Notes: generated by a model from the letters alone, not told the origin. DNA of 64,000 bases from Actinomadura rubteroloni (GCF_002911665.1 NZ_MTBP01000002.1:1178001-1242000), one strand, 5' to 3'. Positions 25,524-36,353 are shown, counted from the stretch's first letter. Numbers and translations are program-made.

Positions 25524-25552
25524 ACTCTATGGGGGCGGGGGTGCTTACGCAA
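25524..25552 (-). promoter_or_regulatory. Promoter of tRNA-fMet copy A
   Basis: On the minus strand TTGCGT (25552-25547) and TAGAGT (25529-25524) are separated by 17 bases. This is a good housekeeping-sigma promoter placed 11 bases before the tRNA 5' end. It is conserved in the second cassette, although the spacer sequence differs. Confidence 0.75.
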
Positions 25553-25557
25553 ACGGG

Positions 25558-26049
25558 TTAGGGCGCGGGGGTGTCGTCGCCGGGACGGGCGGAGCTGAGG
25601 ACGAGGGTCAGGACGGACGCGAGGATGATCAGATCGAAGGCCATCTGGACGGTGACGACGGCGCGGGCGGTCTGCCCGGTGGCGACGATGTCGCCGTAGC
25701 CGACGGTGGTCAGGGTCGTGACCGCGAAGTAGAAGGCGTCGAGCCGGGTGGTGATCCCGTGGAACTGGTCGGCGAGCGTGTAGTAGCGGGCGGCGAACGT
25801 CACGGAGACGGCGGTGACGACCGTCGCGAGCAGGGCGAGGCGTTCGCCGATGCGGCGCGCGCGGAGGGCCCGGCGGGCCTGGACGGCGACGAGGTACGTC
25901 AGGAGGAGGAGCGCGGCGAGCGCGCCGGCGAGCCGTACGAAGCCGTGGCCGCCGCGCAGTTCGCCCCAGCGCAGCGGGACGGCCCAGTACCCGCCGACCA
26001 CGGCGGCGCAGCCGATCAAAGCCCGTACCCATGCGCGGATCTCCGCCAT
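25558..26049 (-). CDS. Two-pore-type potassium channel subunit
   Basis: A 163-residue ion-channel protein. Four hydrophobic segments precede a pore loop with the selectivity filter TTVGYGD (about residues 116-122), then a last membrane helix VTVQMAFDLIILASVLTLVL. It is an Ion_trans_2/KcsA-type subunit, presumably tetrameric; there is no cytoplasmic RCK domain, and the first half has an extra helix pair. Its start is three bases from the pruA stop on the same strand, so it is probably transcribed with the proline genes. That would link K+ movement with proline use (osmotic balance), which is inference. Confidence 0.88.
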   Translation of the reverse strand: MAEIRAWVRALIGCAAVVGGYWAVPLRWGELRGGHGFVRLAGALAALLLLTYLVAVQARRALRARRIGERLALLATVVTAVSVTFAARYYTLADQFHGITTRLDAFYFAVTTLTTVGYGDIVATGQTARAVVTVQMAFDLIILASVLTLVLSSARPGDDTPAP

Positions 26050-26052
26050 CGC

Positions 26053-27681
<1,629 letters not shown>

Positions 27682-27694
27682 GCGGGGGACCTCC

Positions 27695-28621
27695 TCAGCG
27701 GGAGACGAGGGAACGGAGGAAGAAGGCGAGGTTGGCGGGACGCTCGGCCAGCCGGCGCGTGAAGTAGCCGTACCAGTCGACGCCGTAGGGCACGTAGACG
27801 CGCATCGTCTCGCCCGCCGCCGCGAGCCGCCGCTGCTCACCGGTCCGGATGCCGTAGAGCATCTGGAACTCGTGGCCGCCCGGGGCGCGTCCGGCGCGGA
27901 CGGCGAGGGCCTTGGCGATGTCCAGCATCCGGGGATCGTGGCTGGCGACCATCGGATAGCCGTCGCCTTCCATGAGCAGGCGCAGCGCCCGGACGTACGC
28001 GCGGTCCACGTCGGCCTTGGCCTGGTACGCGACGGACGGCGGCTCGGCGTAGGCGCCCTTGACGAGCCGCACCCGCGACCCTTCATGGACGAGATCGCGC
28101 AGATCACCCTCCGTCCGCCGCAGCATGGCCTGGATCGCGACGCCCGTGGACGGGAACTCCGCGCGGAGCTTGCCGAGCACGGCGAGCGTGGAGTCGACCG
28201 TGGTGTGGTCCTCCATGTCGAGCGTGACCGTCATGCCGCCCCGGTGGGCCGCGGCGGCGACGGCGAGCGCGTTGTCCAGCGCGATCGACGCGCCGTCGCC
28301 GGGGAGCGCCCGCCCGAGCGCCGACAGCTTGACCGACGCCTCCGCGCCGTCGGCGAGGCCGTCGGCGGCGAGCCGGTCGAACAGCCGCAGGTAGGCGTCG
28401 CGGGTGGCGTCGGCCTGCGCCCGCTCGGTCGTGTCCTCGCCGAGGTGGTCGAGGGTGACCCGGAGCCCGTGCCGGGTGAGGTCGCGGACGGTCCGGAGCG
28501 CGGCGTCCAGGTCCTCCCCCGCGACGAACCGGTCCACGACGCTCCGGGTGGGCGGCAGCGCGGTGATCGCGTCGCGGAGCCGCGCGCTGCGGGCGGCCGC
28601 GAGAAGCAGGGAACTGGCCAC
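27695..28621 (-). CDS. putB: Proline dehydrogenase
   Basis: A 308-residue FAD enzyme converting proline to pyrroline-5-carboxylate, the first step of proline catabolism, at the membrane with quinone as acceptor. It is the short monofunctional form. Conserved segments include SVKLSALG, TLDMEDHTTVD, AIQAMLRRTEGDL, RLVKGAYAEPP, ASHDPRML, EFQMLYGIR and VYVPYGVDWYGYFTRRLAERPAN. GTG 28621 has GGGAGGA four bases before it. It is the promoter-proximal gene of the leftward putB-pruA-channel operon and is divergent from a PucR-type regulator. Confidence 0.95.
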   Translation of the reverse strand: MASSLLLAAARSARLRDAITALPPTRSVVDRFVAGEDLDAALRTVRDLTRHGLRVTLDHLGEDTTERAQADATRDAYLRLFDRLAADGLADGAEASVKLSALGRALPGDGASIALDNALAVAAAAHRGGMTVTLDMEDHTTVDSTLAVLGKLRAEFPSTGVAIQAMLRRTEGDLRDLVHEGSRVRLVKGAYAEPPSVAYQAKADVDRAYVRALRLLMEGDGYPMVASHDPRMLDIAKALAVRAGRAPGGHEFQMLYGIRTGEQRRLAAAGETMRVYVPYGVDWYGYFTRRLAERPANLAFFLRSLVSR

Positions 28622-28688
28622 GAGTTCCTCCCCGAGGTCTAAGGGTCTGACCTGACGGTAAGAAGCGTCCTTCGCCGGGGCATACAGT

Positions 28689-28730
28689 CAAATGTCACGT
28701 CAGTGGCCACGATTGTCGCGACAAATGTCA
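28689..28730. promoter_or_regulatory. Operator candidates in the putB-regulator intergenic region
   Basis: The 121-base divergent region holds the perfect palindrome TTGTCGCGACAA (28713-28724) and a direct repeat CAAATGTCA (28689-28697 and 28722-28730), the second overlapping the palindrome. They lie just upstream of the regulator's ribosome site and 68-109 bases from putB. They are reasonable binding sites for the PucR-type activator. Confidence 0.5.
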
Positions 28731-28742
28731 GAGGGAGGGCGG

Positions 28743-29834
28743 ATGGCCGACGATCTTCAGGAGGTCACCGAGCGGACGGCCGAACTGCTCGGGGCTCCCG
28801 CGACCCTGGAGGACCGCGACTTCCACCTCGTCGCGTACGCGGCGCACGGCACGACGATCGATCCGGTGCGGATGGAGTCGATCCTGCACCGCCGCTCGAC
28901 GGAGGCCGTCCGGTCGAGGTTCGAGCGCTACGGCATAGCCCGCGCGACGGGCCCGGTCCGCATCCCCGCCGACCACGCGGCGGGCGTGCTCGGACGCCTT
29001 TGCCTGCCCGTCCGCTGGAACGGCGTGACCTACGGCTACCTGTGGCTGCTGGACGACGAAGAACGCATCGACACCGCCCGCGCCGCAAGCGCCGCCCCTC
29101 TCTGCGAACGCGCGGGCCTGCAAATGGCACGCCAGGCCAGAGAACGCGGCGACCTAGGCCTGAAGCTGGCCGAACTACTCTCCACCGACCACGAAGTACG
29201 CACGAGAGCGGCAGCCGACGTCAGCATAGAAACCCCGGTGGCGGTAGCAGTCCTGAGAGCCCAAGGCACAGACGTCCTGAACCCCTGGCAACTCCCCCGC
29301 TCCGTCCTCACGACGACGTGGGAAGGCGACCACGTCCTGCTGGTCCCGCTACCGGGCCGCGACCCGTCCTCGGTGGTCGCGCGAGCGAGGAGCCTGCTGG
29401 AGGAGCGCAGCAGCGGCCCGGTGACGGCGGGAATCCACGAGCACTGCGCGTCCCTGACCGGAGTCCGCGAAGCCTGGCAGCGAGCGAGAACAGCGGCACG
29501 GGCAACCGAACCGGGCACAACGAGGACGTGGGACTCCCTGGGCGCCCTGCGCCTGCTCCGCTGGTCCGACGACACGTCCCTCAACGAGGCGATCCTCACC
29601 GAGGGCATCACCCGTCTCCTGACCAACGCGACATTGACCGACACGGCCCGCCTGTTCCTGGAGAACGCGGGAGCGATCAAGCCCACGGCCGAGTCCCTGG
29701 GCATCCACCGCCAGACCCTCTACCACCGCCTGACGAGGATCGAAGCCCTCACCGAACTGGACCTGACAACAGGCCAGGACCGCCTGACCCTGCACCTGGC
29801 CCTGACCCTCTCCCCCCACCTAACGGCCCCCTGA
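28743..29834 (+). CDS. PucR/CdaR-family transcriptional regulator of proline catabolism
   Basis: A 363-residue regulator with an N-terminal sensory part, a GGDEF-like central region and a C-terminal PucR helix-turn-helix (LFLENAGAIKPTAESLGIHRQTLYHRLTR). Its divergent position next to putB-pruA matches the PruR-type activators that switch on proline degradation in Gram-positive bacteria; the role is inferred from this. The ATG at 28743 has GAGGGAGGG immediately upstream. Codon use changes along the gene: the last 250 codons contain many A-ending and AGA codons, unlike most of the window. Confidence 0.88.
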   Translation: MADDLQEVTERTAELLGAPATLEDRDFHLVAYAAHGTTIDPVRMESILHRRSTEAVRSRFERYGIARATGPVRIPADHAAGVLGRLCLPVRWNGVTYGYLWLLDDEERIDTARAASAAPLCERAGLQMARQARERGDLGLKLAELLSTDHEVRTRAAADVSIETPVAVAVLRAQGTDVLNPWQLPRSVLTTTWEGDHVLLVPLPGRDPSSVVARARSLLEERSSGPVTAGIHEHCASLTGVREAWQRARTAARATEPGTTRTWDSLGALRLLRWSDDTSLNEAILTEGITRLLTNATLTDTARLFLENAGAIKPTAESLGIHRQTLYHRLTRIEALTELDLTTGQDRLTLHLALTLSPHLTAP

Positions 29835-29968
29835 ACGGCACCAGGGCCTCTCATCAGGTTGTTCTTCTTTAGGTGCGGCCGGACGAACCACAAAGCCATG
29901 ACCACAGACAGACCACTACACAGAAAAAGGACCAAAAAGGCAAAAACGACCAACAACCAAGCCACAAA

Positions 29969-30080
29969 GGGGGCGTGGGGGGCGGAGCCCCCCACATCGG
30001 GGGGCACGGGGGGTCGTCCCCCCGACAAAAAGCGAAGGATCCGCCCGGAAGCAAACCAAAGGTTTGCGACCAGACGGATC
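29969..30080. repeat. Hairpin array of tRNA cassette, copy B
   Basis: This repeats the copy A array: GTGGGGGGC/GCCCCCCAC at 29975-29995, the ATCGGGGGG stem with a CCCCCCGA partner, then a long stem with arms GGATCCG and CGGATCC enclosing GCAAACC/GGTTTGC. The last stem differs in sequence from copy A but keeps its pairing. The 134 bases before it, after the regulator stop, are A-rich and hold no gene. Confidence 0.8.
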
Positions 30081-30088
30081 CCAATCCG

Positions 30089-30162
30089 TAGCGGGGACAG
30101 GATTTGAACCTGCGACCTCTGGGTTATGAGCCCAGCGAGCTACCGAACTGCTCCACCCCGCG
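30089..30162 (-). tRNA. Initiator tRNA-Met (CAT), copy B
   Basis: This is identical over all 74 bases to the copy at 25439-25512: same CTCATAA anticodon loop, GGG/CCC anticodon-stem pairs and C1/U72 mismatch. It is transcribed leftward from its own promoter, and the array at 29969-30080 follows as a likely terminator. Confidence 0.95.
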
Positions 30163-30173
30163 GCGATGTCTTA

Positions 30174-30202
30174 ACTCTATGGGGGTGCGGGGGCTTACGC
30201 AA
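30174..30202 (-). promoter_or_regulatory. Promoter of tRNA-fMet copy B
   Basis: TTGCGT (30202-30197) and TAGAGT (30179-30174) on the minus strand with a 17-base spacer, as in copy A. The -35 element begins three bases after the stop of the Lon-like protease gene. Confidence 0.75.
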
Positions 30203-30204
30203 AT

Positions 30205-31251
30205 TCAGGGGCAGGAGGGGACGGCGCCCTTGCCGGTGGTGAGGGCTTCGAGGGCCTGACGGGCCTGGTGGAGGTTGTCGGCGCGGACGAGCCGGAGGCC
30301 CTTGGGCCGGACGGGTGCGGCGTCGGCGCAGTTGCCCTTGGGCGTGAGGAAGATCGTGGCGCCGGCGGCGCGGGCGGCGATCATCTTCTGCTGGATGCCG
30401 CCGATCTGCTGGACGGTGCCGTCCGGGTCGATCTGGCCGGTGCCGGCGATGAACTTGCCGCCGGTGAGGGCGCCGGGGGTGAGCTTGTCGACGATGGCCA
30501 GGGAGAACATGAGGCCGGCGCTGGGGCCGCCGATGTCCCCGACACTGATGTTGATCTTGAAGGGCATCGTGTAGCCGGTGCCGAGGACGACCCCGACCAC
30601 GGCTCGCTTGCCGTCGTCGGACGCGACCGTCGTCAGCGCGATGTTCTGGTCCTTGCCGCCGCGCCGGACGGTCAGGACGGCGACCGAGCCGGGCCGCCGC
30701 TTGCTCATCCGCGCCGTCACCTCGGACACGGCGGCGACCTTCTTGCCGTCCAGCGCGACGATCTCGTCCCCGGCGCGGAGCTGCCCGTCGGCGGGCTTGC
30801 CCTTCTGCACGGCCTGGACGACGATGTGCGACGGAACGGCGATCCCGAGTTCGCGCAGCGCGGCCACCTGGGCGCTCTGCTGCGAGTCGGCCATCTCCCG
30901 CGTGTTCTCCTCGTCGACCTGCTTCTGCGTCTGGTTCTTCGGGAAGTAGGTCTCCTCGGGGACGACCGCGACGTCCTTCTTCAGCCATCCGTTGAGAATG
31001 GTGAGCAGGTCCATGCGGGCGCCGGGGCCGCCGCGGAACGAGACGGTCGTGAAATTGAGGTGCCCGGTGTCGGGATAGGTCTGCCGGCCGTCGATGCGGA
31101 TGACCGGCTCGCCCTTGTCGTTGGTGCCGAGCGTGTTGCTCGTGGGTCCCGGCATCAGCTCCACGTAGGGCACTTTCAGGACCGACGCGACCGCGGCCAG
31201 CAGCAGGACGAGGACGCTCGCGACGGTCAGGGTGACGGCGTGTCGGGACAT
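30205..31251 (-). CDS. PDZ-domain Lon-like serine protease (YlbL family)
   Basis: A 348-residue membrane-anchored protease. One transmembrane segment (residues 8-25) is followed by an extracytoplasmic region with VPYVELMPGPTSNTLG, a PDZ domain (about 130-205; GIAVPSHIVVQAV, LRAGDEIVALDGKKV), and a C-terminal Lon-type S16 domain. The catalytic Ser lies in DIGGPSAGLMFSLAI and Lys in GGIQQKMIAARAAG. There is no ATPase domain. YlbL homologues degrade regulatory membrane substrates, such as a cell-division inhibitor in Bacillus; the target here is unknown. ATG 31251 starts directly before the membrane segment. Confidence 0.93.
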   Translation of the reverse strand: MSRHAVTLTVASVLVLLLAAVASVLKVPYVELMPGPTSNTLGTNDKGEPVIRIDGRQTYPDTGHLNFTTVSFRGGPGARMDLLTILNGWLKKDVAVVPEETYFPKNQTQKQVDEENTREMADSQQSAQVAALRELGIAVPSHIVVQAVQKGKPADGQLRAGDEIVALDGKKVAAVSEVTARMSKRRPGSVAVLTVRRGGKDQNIALTTVASDDGKRAVVGVVLGTGYTMPFKINISVGDIGGPSAGLMFSLAIVDKLTPGALTGGKFIAGTGQIDPDGTVQQIGGIQQKMIAARAAGATIFLTPKGNCADAAPVRPKGLRLVRADNLHQARQALEALTTGKGAVPSCP

Positions 31252-31279
31252 GGCGGAAACTCTATGCGCCCGGGGCCGT

Positions 31280-31735
31280 TCAGCAGGCCCCGACCCACTC
31301 GTCCCCGCCGTCGGAGAATTGCTGGTGCTTCCAGATCGGCACCTGCGCCTTGAGGTCGTCGATCAGGCGGCGGCAGGCGGCGAACGCCTCGGCGCGGTGC
31401 GGGCAGGACGCGGCGACGACGACGGCGAGGTCACCGACCGCGAGGTCGCCGACGCGGTGGACGGCGGCGAGCCCGCGGACGGGGAACTCCGCCGCGACCT
31501 TGCCCAGCACCGTGCGCAGTTCGTCCTCGACGGAGGGGTGGGCGCTGTAGGAGAGGGCGCGGACGGCCCGCGCGTGGTCGTGGTCGCGGACCGTTCCGAC
31601 GAAGAGGGCGACGCCCCCGGCGGCGGGGTCGCCGACGGCGGCGAGGACCTCGTCGACCGACAGCGGCGCGTCCTGGACGCGGGCGAGCCGGATCGGATCG
31701 GCGGCGGGCGCGGGCACATCGGTCACGCGCCGCAC
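31280..31735 (-). CDS. moaE: Molybdopterin synthase catalytic subunit MoaE
   Basis: A 151-residue large subunit of molybdopterin synthase, which inserts dithiolene sulfurs from thiocarboxylated MoaD into precursor Z. The motifs GGVALFVGTVRDHDHARAV, LSYSAHP and the active-site lysines of LKAQVPIWKHQQF are present. The GTG at 31735 is one base after the upstream gene's TAA, so the two are likely coupled; in-frame GTGs at 31726 and 31717 are alternatives. No other moa genes are in the window. Confidence 0.93.
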   Translation of the reverse strand: MRRVTDVPAPAADPIRLARVQDAPLSVDEVLAAVGDPAAGGVALFVGTVRDHDHARAVRALSYSAHPSVEDELRTVLGKVAAEFPVRGLAAVHRVGDLAVGDLAVVVAASCPHRAEAFAACRRLIDDLKAQVPIWKHQQFSDGGDEWVGAC

Positions 31736-31736
31736 A

Positions 31737-32282
31737 TTACCCGGCGGACGGTTCCCCGTCGTCGTCCGGCTCGTCGGGTTCGAGCGTCAGCGCGAGCGCG
31801 TCGGCGAGGGCGGGGACGAGGTCGGGCCCGAGGAGCACCTCGTCGTCGCTGTCGTGGCGGCGCAACCGGAGGGCGGAGTGCCGGGTGCCGTCGCGCAGCA
31901 CGCCGACGATCATCCGGACGTCCTCGCGGCCGGGGTGCGCGGCGATCCACGCGGCGGCCTCGGCCTCGTCGTCGGGGATGCCGTCCTCGGCCTCGGGGGG
32001 CAGGACGACGCGCTCGATGACGAGGGCGCAGCCCGCGACCGCGTCCGGCCATGCGATGGTGGCCAGGGACTCCTCCACCGATCCTTGTGCGGGGAGTTCG
32101 GGTTGTTCGAGGGCGGCGAGCGTCTCGCCGTCCGCGCCGATCCCGAGTTCGTCGGCCAGTTCGGGTTCGGCGGTGCGCAGCTCGGCGCTCGGGACGAGCG
32201 CGTACAGCCGCGGCGGCGCGTCCCATCCGCCCGCCGCGGTGTGACGTTCCAGGTCCCGTACGACTTCTTCCAGAAGGCTCAC
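31737..32282 (-). CDS. PPA1309 family protein
   Basis: A 181-residue acidic cytoplasmic protein conserved in actinobacteria, function unknown. The family features seen are the N-terminal RLYALVPSAEL, a central IERVVLPPEAE and the C-terminal SALRLRRHDSDDEVLLGPDLVPALADAL. The last 15 residues are a run of Asp/Glu. GTG 32282 is the start. It is followed one base later by moaE and is divergent from the UPF0182 gene, with which it is commonly adjacent in this phylum. Confidence 0.88.
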   Translation of the reverse strand: MSLLEEVVRDLERHTAAGGWDAPPRLYALVPSAELRTAEPELADELGIGADGETLAALEQPELPAQGSVEESLATIAWPDAVAGCALVIERVVLPPEAEDGIPDDEAEAAAWIAAHPGREDVRMIVGVLRDGTRHSALRLRRHDSDDEVLLGPDLVPALADALALTLEPDEPDDDGEPSAG

Positions 32283-32404
32283 GGAACCATCTTGGCGGCT
32301 CGGGAAACGGCGCGGTGCGGGAACCCCGGGCAGAATCGGTAAGTTGCTTAGACAGGAACCGGCGGGGTCCGCCGGTCGCGTGAACGTCGAAACGGAGTAG
32401 CCCC

Positions 32405-35269
32405 TTGACCTTCCGGACCCCAGGCCCGGGGCGCGGGCTCGGCTCCGGCCGGAGCCGCCTGGTGGTGCCCGTGCTGGTCGCCCTCGCCGTCCTGCTGATC
32501 GCGTACCTGGTGTTCACGGCGGTGTGGACGAACCTGCTGTGGTACCGCTCGATCGGTTTCTCCGGCGTCTATACGACGCAGCTCTCGGCGCGCGCCGTCC
32601 TGTTCGCGGGCTCGGGCCTGCTGATGGCGCTGGCCGTGGGCGCGAACATGGTCGTGGCGTACAAGGTGCCGCCCGCGTACCGGCCGCTGTCGGTGGAACA
32701 GCAGGGGCTGGAGCGCTACCGGGCGATCATCGACCCGCGCCGGCGGCTGGTGACCGCGGGCGCGCTGGTCGCGCTGGGCGTGCTGACGGGCTCGTCGGTG
32801 ATGGGCCAGTGGCCGACGTGGCTGGCGTTCCTGAACCGGACGCCGTTCGGCGTGGAGGACCCGCAGTTCCACAAGGACGTGTCGTTCTACGTCTTCACGT
32901 ACCCGTTCCTGCGGCTGGTGCTCGGCGTGGTGTTCGCGACGGTCATCCTGTCGATCGTCGCGGCGGTGATGGTCCACTACCTGTACGGCGGGCTGCGGTT
33001 GCAGGGGCCAGGCGACAAGGCGAGCCCGGCGGCGCGGGCGCATCTGTCGGTGCTGGTCGGGCTGTTCGTCCTGTTGAAGGCGTTCGCGTACTGGTTCGAC
33101 CGGTACGGGCTGGTGCACTCCGAGCGCGGCGTGACGACCGGCGCGTCCTACACCGACGTGAACGCGCTGCTCCCGGCGAAGACGATCCTGGCGATCATCG
33201 CGCTGATCTGCGCGGGGCTGTTCCTCAGCAACCTGCTGCGGCGCGGGATGATGCTGCCCGGCGTCGGGTTCACGCTGCTGGTGCTGTCGGCGATCCTGCT
33301 CGGCGGGGTGTACCCGCTGGTGATCCAGCAGTTCCAGGTCCGTCCGGACGAGCTGGCGAAGGAACGCCGGTTCATCGAGCGCAACATCGAGGCGACGCGG
33401 CGGGCGTACGGGGTGGACGGCGCGCAGGTCGTCGCGTACGGCACCCAGGTCGAGACCGACCCGAAGAAGCTGCGGGCGGCGAAGGCGACGATCGACGGCG
33501 TCCGGCTCCTGGACCCGAACGTGGTGAGCGAGACGTTCCAGCAGCTCCAGCAGGTCCGCCCGTTCTACCGCTTCCCCGACATCCTGGACGTCGACCGGTA
33601 CCTCATCAACGGCAAGCCCACCGACACGGTCGTCGCGCTGCGCGAGCTGTCGGGCGCCCCGGCCGGGCAGCAGAGCTGGGTGAAGGACCGCATGGTCTAC
33701 ACCCACGGGTACGGCCTGGTGTCGGCGCTCGGCGACCAGCTCGCGGACGGCGGCGTACCGAACTTCCTCACCAAGGACATGCCCGCGAGCGGCGACGCGC
33801 AGATCAAGGTGGAGCGCCCGCAGATCTACTTCGGCGAGCGCTCGCCGTCCTACTCGGTGGTCGGCGGACGCGGCCAGCAGGAGCTGGACTACCCCGACAA
33901 CAGCGCGGCGGGCCAGAAGAACAACACCTACGCGGGCAAGGGCGGCGTCCCGATCGACTCGTTCTTCCACCGGCTGCTGTACGCGACGAAGTTCCAGGAG
34001 AAGAACCTCCTGCTGTCGGGCGCGATCAACAAGGACGCGAAGATCCTCTACGACCGGACGCCCCGCGAGATGGTGCAGCACGCCGCGCCGTGGCTGACGG
34101 TGGACGGCGATCCGTATCCGGCGGTCATCGACGGGCGCGTCCAGTGGATCGTGGACGGCTACACCACCGCGACCGGCTACCCGTACTCGGAGAACACGAG
34201 CCTCGGCAACGCCACCCGCGACACGATCACCGACACCCGGTCGGCGGTGGCGCGGCAGGCCAACGACACCATCAACTACATGCGCAACTCGGTGAAGGCC
34301 ACCGTCGACGCCTACGACGGCACCGTGAAGCTCTACCAGTGGGACACCTCCGACCCGGTCGCGAAGACGTGGATGAAGGTGTTCAAGGGCACGGTGCAGC
34401 CCCGCTCGGCCGTGCCGAAGGCGCTGGAGGCGCACTTCCGCTACCCGCAGGACCTGTTCAAGGTGCAGCGGCAGATCCTCGCCAAGTACCACGTGACGGA
34501 CCCGTCGGCGTTCTACAACGGCGAAGGCTTCTGGGACGTCCCCGAGGACCCGGGCGCCAAGGGACGCCGCCAGCCGCCGTACTACCAGAGCGTCCAGATG
34601 CCGGGCGCGCCCGGCAAGAGCTTCTCGCTGACGACGGCGTTCAACCCGCGCAACAGCCCGAACCTGGCGGCGTTCATGGCCGTCACGTCCGACCCGGGCA
34701 ACTACGGGCAGATCAAGATCCTCCAGTTGCCGCGGACGCCGCCCGCGCAGGGGCCGGGCCAGGTGCAGAACTCGTTCGAGACGGACCCGCAGGTCAAGGA
34801 CGCCCTCTACAAGCTCCAGCAGGGCAACACGACCGTGAAGGGCAACCTGCTGACGATCCCGTTCGCGGGCGGGCTGCTGTACGTCGAGCCGATGTACGCC
34901 AAGGCGTCCGGCGGCAGCGAGCAGGCGCCGTACCCGCTGATGCGGCAGGTGCTCGTCCGGTTCGGGGACCGGATCGCGTCCGCCGGGGACCTCCCGGCCG
35001 CGCTGGAGAAGATCTTCGGCGACGGCCCGGCGCCGTCCACCGGCGGGGACGGCGGGGACGGCGGCACGACGCTGACCGGCGACGCGCGGCAGGCCATCGC
35101 CGACCTGCAGAAGGCCGTCAACGACTTCGAGGCCGCGCAGCGCAAGAACGACTACGGCGCGATGGGCGAGGCGTGGAAGCGGATCAAGGCGGCCAAGGAC
35201 GCGCTGGCCAAGGCCGGCGCGGCCCCGAAGGCCACGCCGAAACCGACGCCGACGCCCGGCAACTCCTGA
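32405..35269 (+). CDS. UPF0182 family large membrane protein
   Basis: A 954-residue membrane protein of unknown function found in most actinobacteria. Seven or so hydrophobic helices occupy residues 18-310 (for example VVPVLVALAVLLIAYLVFTA and GVGFTLLVLSAILLGGVYPL). A large extracytoplasmic domain follows with the family signatures FYRFPDILDVDRY, PQIYFGERSPSYSVV, YPEN-like YPYSENTSLG and NYMRNSVKATVDAYDG. The C-terminal 90 residues are a Gly/Asp linker and a coiled, Lys/Ala-rich tail. The start is TTG 32405 with GGAG eight bases upstream. It converges with an SDR gene one base after its stop. Confidence 0.93.
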   Translation: MTFRTPGPGRGLGSGRSRLVVPVLVALAVLLIAYLVFTAVWTNLLWYRSIGFSGVYTTQLSARAVLFAGSGLLMALAVGANMVVAYKVPPAYRPLSVEQQGLERYRAIIDPRRRLVTAGALVALGVLTGSSVMGQWPTWLAFLNRTPFGVEDPQFHKDVSFYVFTYPFLRLVLGVVFATVILSIVAAVMVHYLYGGLRLQGPGDKASPAARAHLSVLVGLFVLLKAFAYWFDRYGLVHSERGVTTGASYTDVNALLPAKTILAIIALICAGLFLSNLLRRGMMLPGVGFTLLVLSAILLGGVYPLVIQQFQVRPDELAKERRFIERNIEATRRAYGVDGAQVVAYGTQVETDPKKLRAAKATIDGVRLLDPNVVSETFQQLQQVRPFYRFPDILDVDRYLINGKPTDTVVALRELSGAPAGQQSWVKDRMVYTHGYGLVSALGDQLADGGVPNFLTKDMPASGDAQIKVERPQIYFGERSPSYSVVGGRGQQELDYPDNSAAGQKNNTYAGKGGVPIDSFFHRLLYATKFQEKNLLLSGAINKDAKILYDRTPREMVQHAAPWLTVDGDPYPAVIDGRVQWIVDGYTTATGYPYSENTSLGNATRDTITDTRSAVARQANDTINYMRNSVKATVDAYDGTVKLYQWDTSDPVAKTWMKVFKGTVQPRSAVPKALEAHFRYPQDLFKVQRQILAKYHVTDPSAFYNGEGFWDVPEDPGAKGRRQPPYYQSVQMPGAPGKSFSLTTAFNPRNSPNLAAFMAVTSDPGNYGQIKILQLPRTPPAQGPGQVQNSFETDPQVKDALYKLQQGNTTVKGNLLTIPFAGGLLYVEPMYAKASGGSEQAPYPLMRQVLVRFGDRIASAGDLPAALEKIFGDGPAPSTGGDGGDGGTTLTGDARQAIADLQKAVNDFEAAQRKNDYGAMGEAWKRIKAAKDALAKAGAAPKATPKPTPTPGNS

Positions 35270-35270
35270 G

Positions 35271-36353
35271 TCAGCGGCGGCGCCGCCGGGCGCGGCGGAT
35301 CGCGGCGGCGGCGCCGATCGCCGCGACCGTCGCCCCGGCGGCCGTCGCCATCGTGGCCTCCTTGCCGCCGACGCGGCGGCCGACGACGGCGTGCCGCCCG
35401 GCCGTCTCCTCGACGAGGACGCGCAGCGCGGCGGCGTTGTCGTAGCGCGGCTTCCAGCCCGCCGCGCGCAGCCGGGCGCCGTCCACGGCCCACGGGTAGG
35501 CGACGAAGTGCAGGTCGGTGGCGGGCGCGGGCGTCATGCCGAGCCGGTGCAGCCGCTGCGCCATCCCGAACGTGAGCGCGGCGGGCAGCTCGAAGGAGCG
35601 CTTGCCGGTGATCTCGACGGCCTCGTCCAGCGTGAGCCAGCCGTCCGCGCCGACGGCGAGCGGCCCGGCGAGGTCGGCGGTGACGACGAGTTCGAGCGCG
35701 GCGGCGAGGTCCTCGATGTGGCAGAACTGCCAGCCCGCCGTGCTGCCCTTCACCGTGAGCAGGCGCGGCGCCTCGAAATGCCGGGTGATGACGGTGTCGA
35801 TGCCGGGCCCGACGAGCGCGGCGGGCCGCACGACGGTGACGTCCAGGCCCGGGTGGACGCCCGCCGCCGACGCCGCCAGCTCCTCGATCTCCAGGTAGTC
35901 GCCCGCGACGCTCTCGTTCTCCTCGGCGCGCAGCGGGGCGTCCTCGGTGAGCGGGACGGGGTTGGTCGGGTCCGCGCCGTAGACCATCGCGCTGGTGACG
36001 AGCACCACGCGGCGGACGCGGGCCGCGGCGGCGGCGAGCACGACGGTCTGCGCTCCGCGCACGTTGTGGGTGCGGCGCTCGCGCGCGTCCAGGTCGGGCG
36101 AGCAGACCAGGTCGAGATGGACGACGACGTCCACGCCGGCGAGGCGTCCGGTCAGCAGCGGGTCGCGGACGTCAGCGACCCGCCACACGGCGCCGTCGAC
36201 GTCGCCCCGGTGCGCGTCGATCGCGACGACCTTGCGGATCTCCTCGCTCGCGACGAGGCGGGCGGCCAGCAGCCGTCCGGTCCCCTCGGCGGCGCCGGTG
36301 ACGGCCACCACAGGCCCCTGGCTACGCCGAGGGCGAACCTTGCCCGTTGCCAC
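35271..36353 (-). CDS. NAD-dependent epimerase/SDR-like protein
   Basis: A 360-residue extended SDR. The dinucleotide motif appears as VVAVTGAAEGTGRLLAARL near residue 15. SAMVYGADP, containing the catalytic Ser, and VVRPAALVGPG are typical of the atypical NAD(P)-binding epimerases common in actinobacteria. YLEIEE stands where YxxxK is expected, so enzymatic activity is doubtful. The C-terminus ends with a hydrophobic stretch (ATMATAAGATVAAIGAAAAI) and a run of arginines, suggesting membrane anchoring. GTG 36353 follows AGGAAGGGGG. It is divergent from the zincin gene. Confidence 0.82.
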   Translation of the reverse strand: MATGKVRPRRSQGPVVAVTGAAEGTGRLLAARLVASEEIRKVVAIDAHRGDVDGAVWRVADVRDPLLTGRLAGVDVVVHLDLVCSPDLDARERRTHNVRGAQTVVLAAAAARVRRVVLVTSAMVYGADPTNPVPLTEDAPLRAEENESVAGDYLEIEELAASAAGVHPGLDVTVVRPAALVGPGIDTVITRHFEAPRLLTVKGSTAGWQFCHIEDLAAALELVVTADLAGPLAVGADGWLTLDEAVEITGKRSFELPAALTFGMAQRLHRLGMTPAPATDLHFVAYPWAVDGARLRAAGWKPRYDNAAALRVLVEETAGRHAVVGRRVGGKEATMATAAGATVAAIGAAAAIRRARRRRR

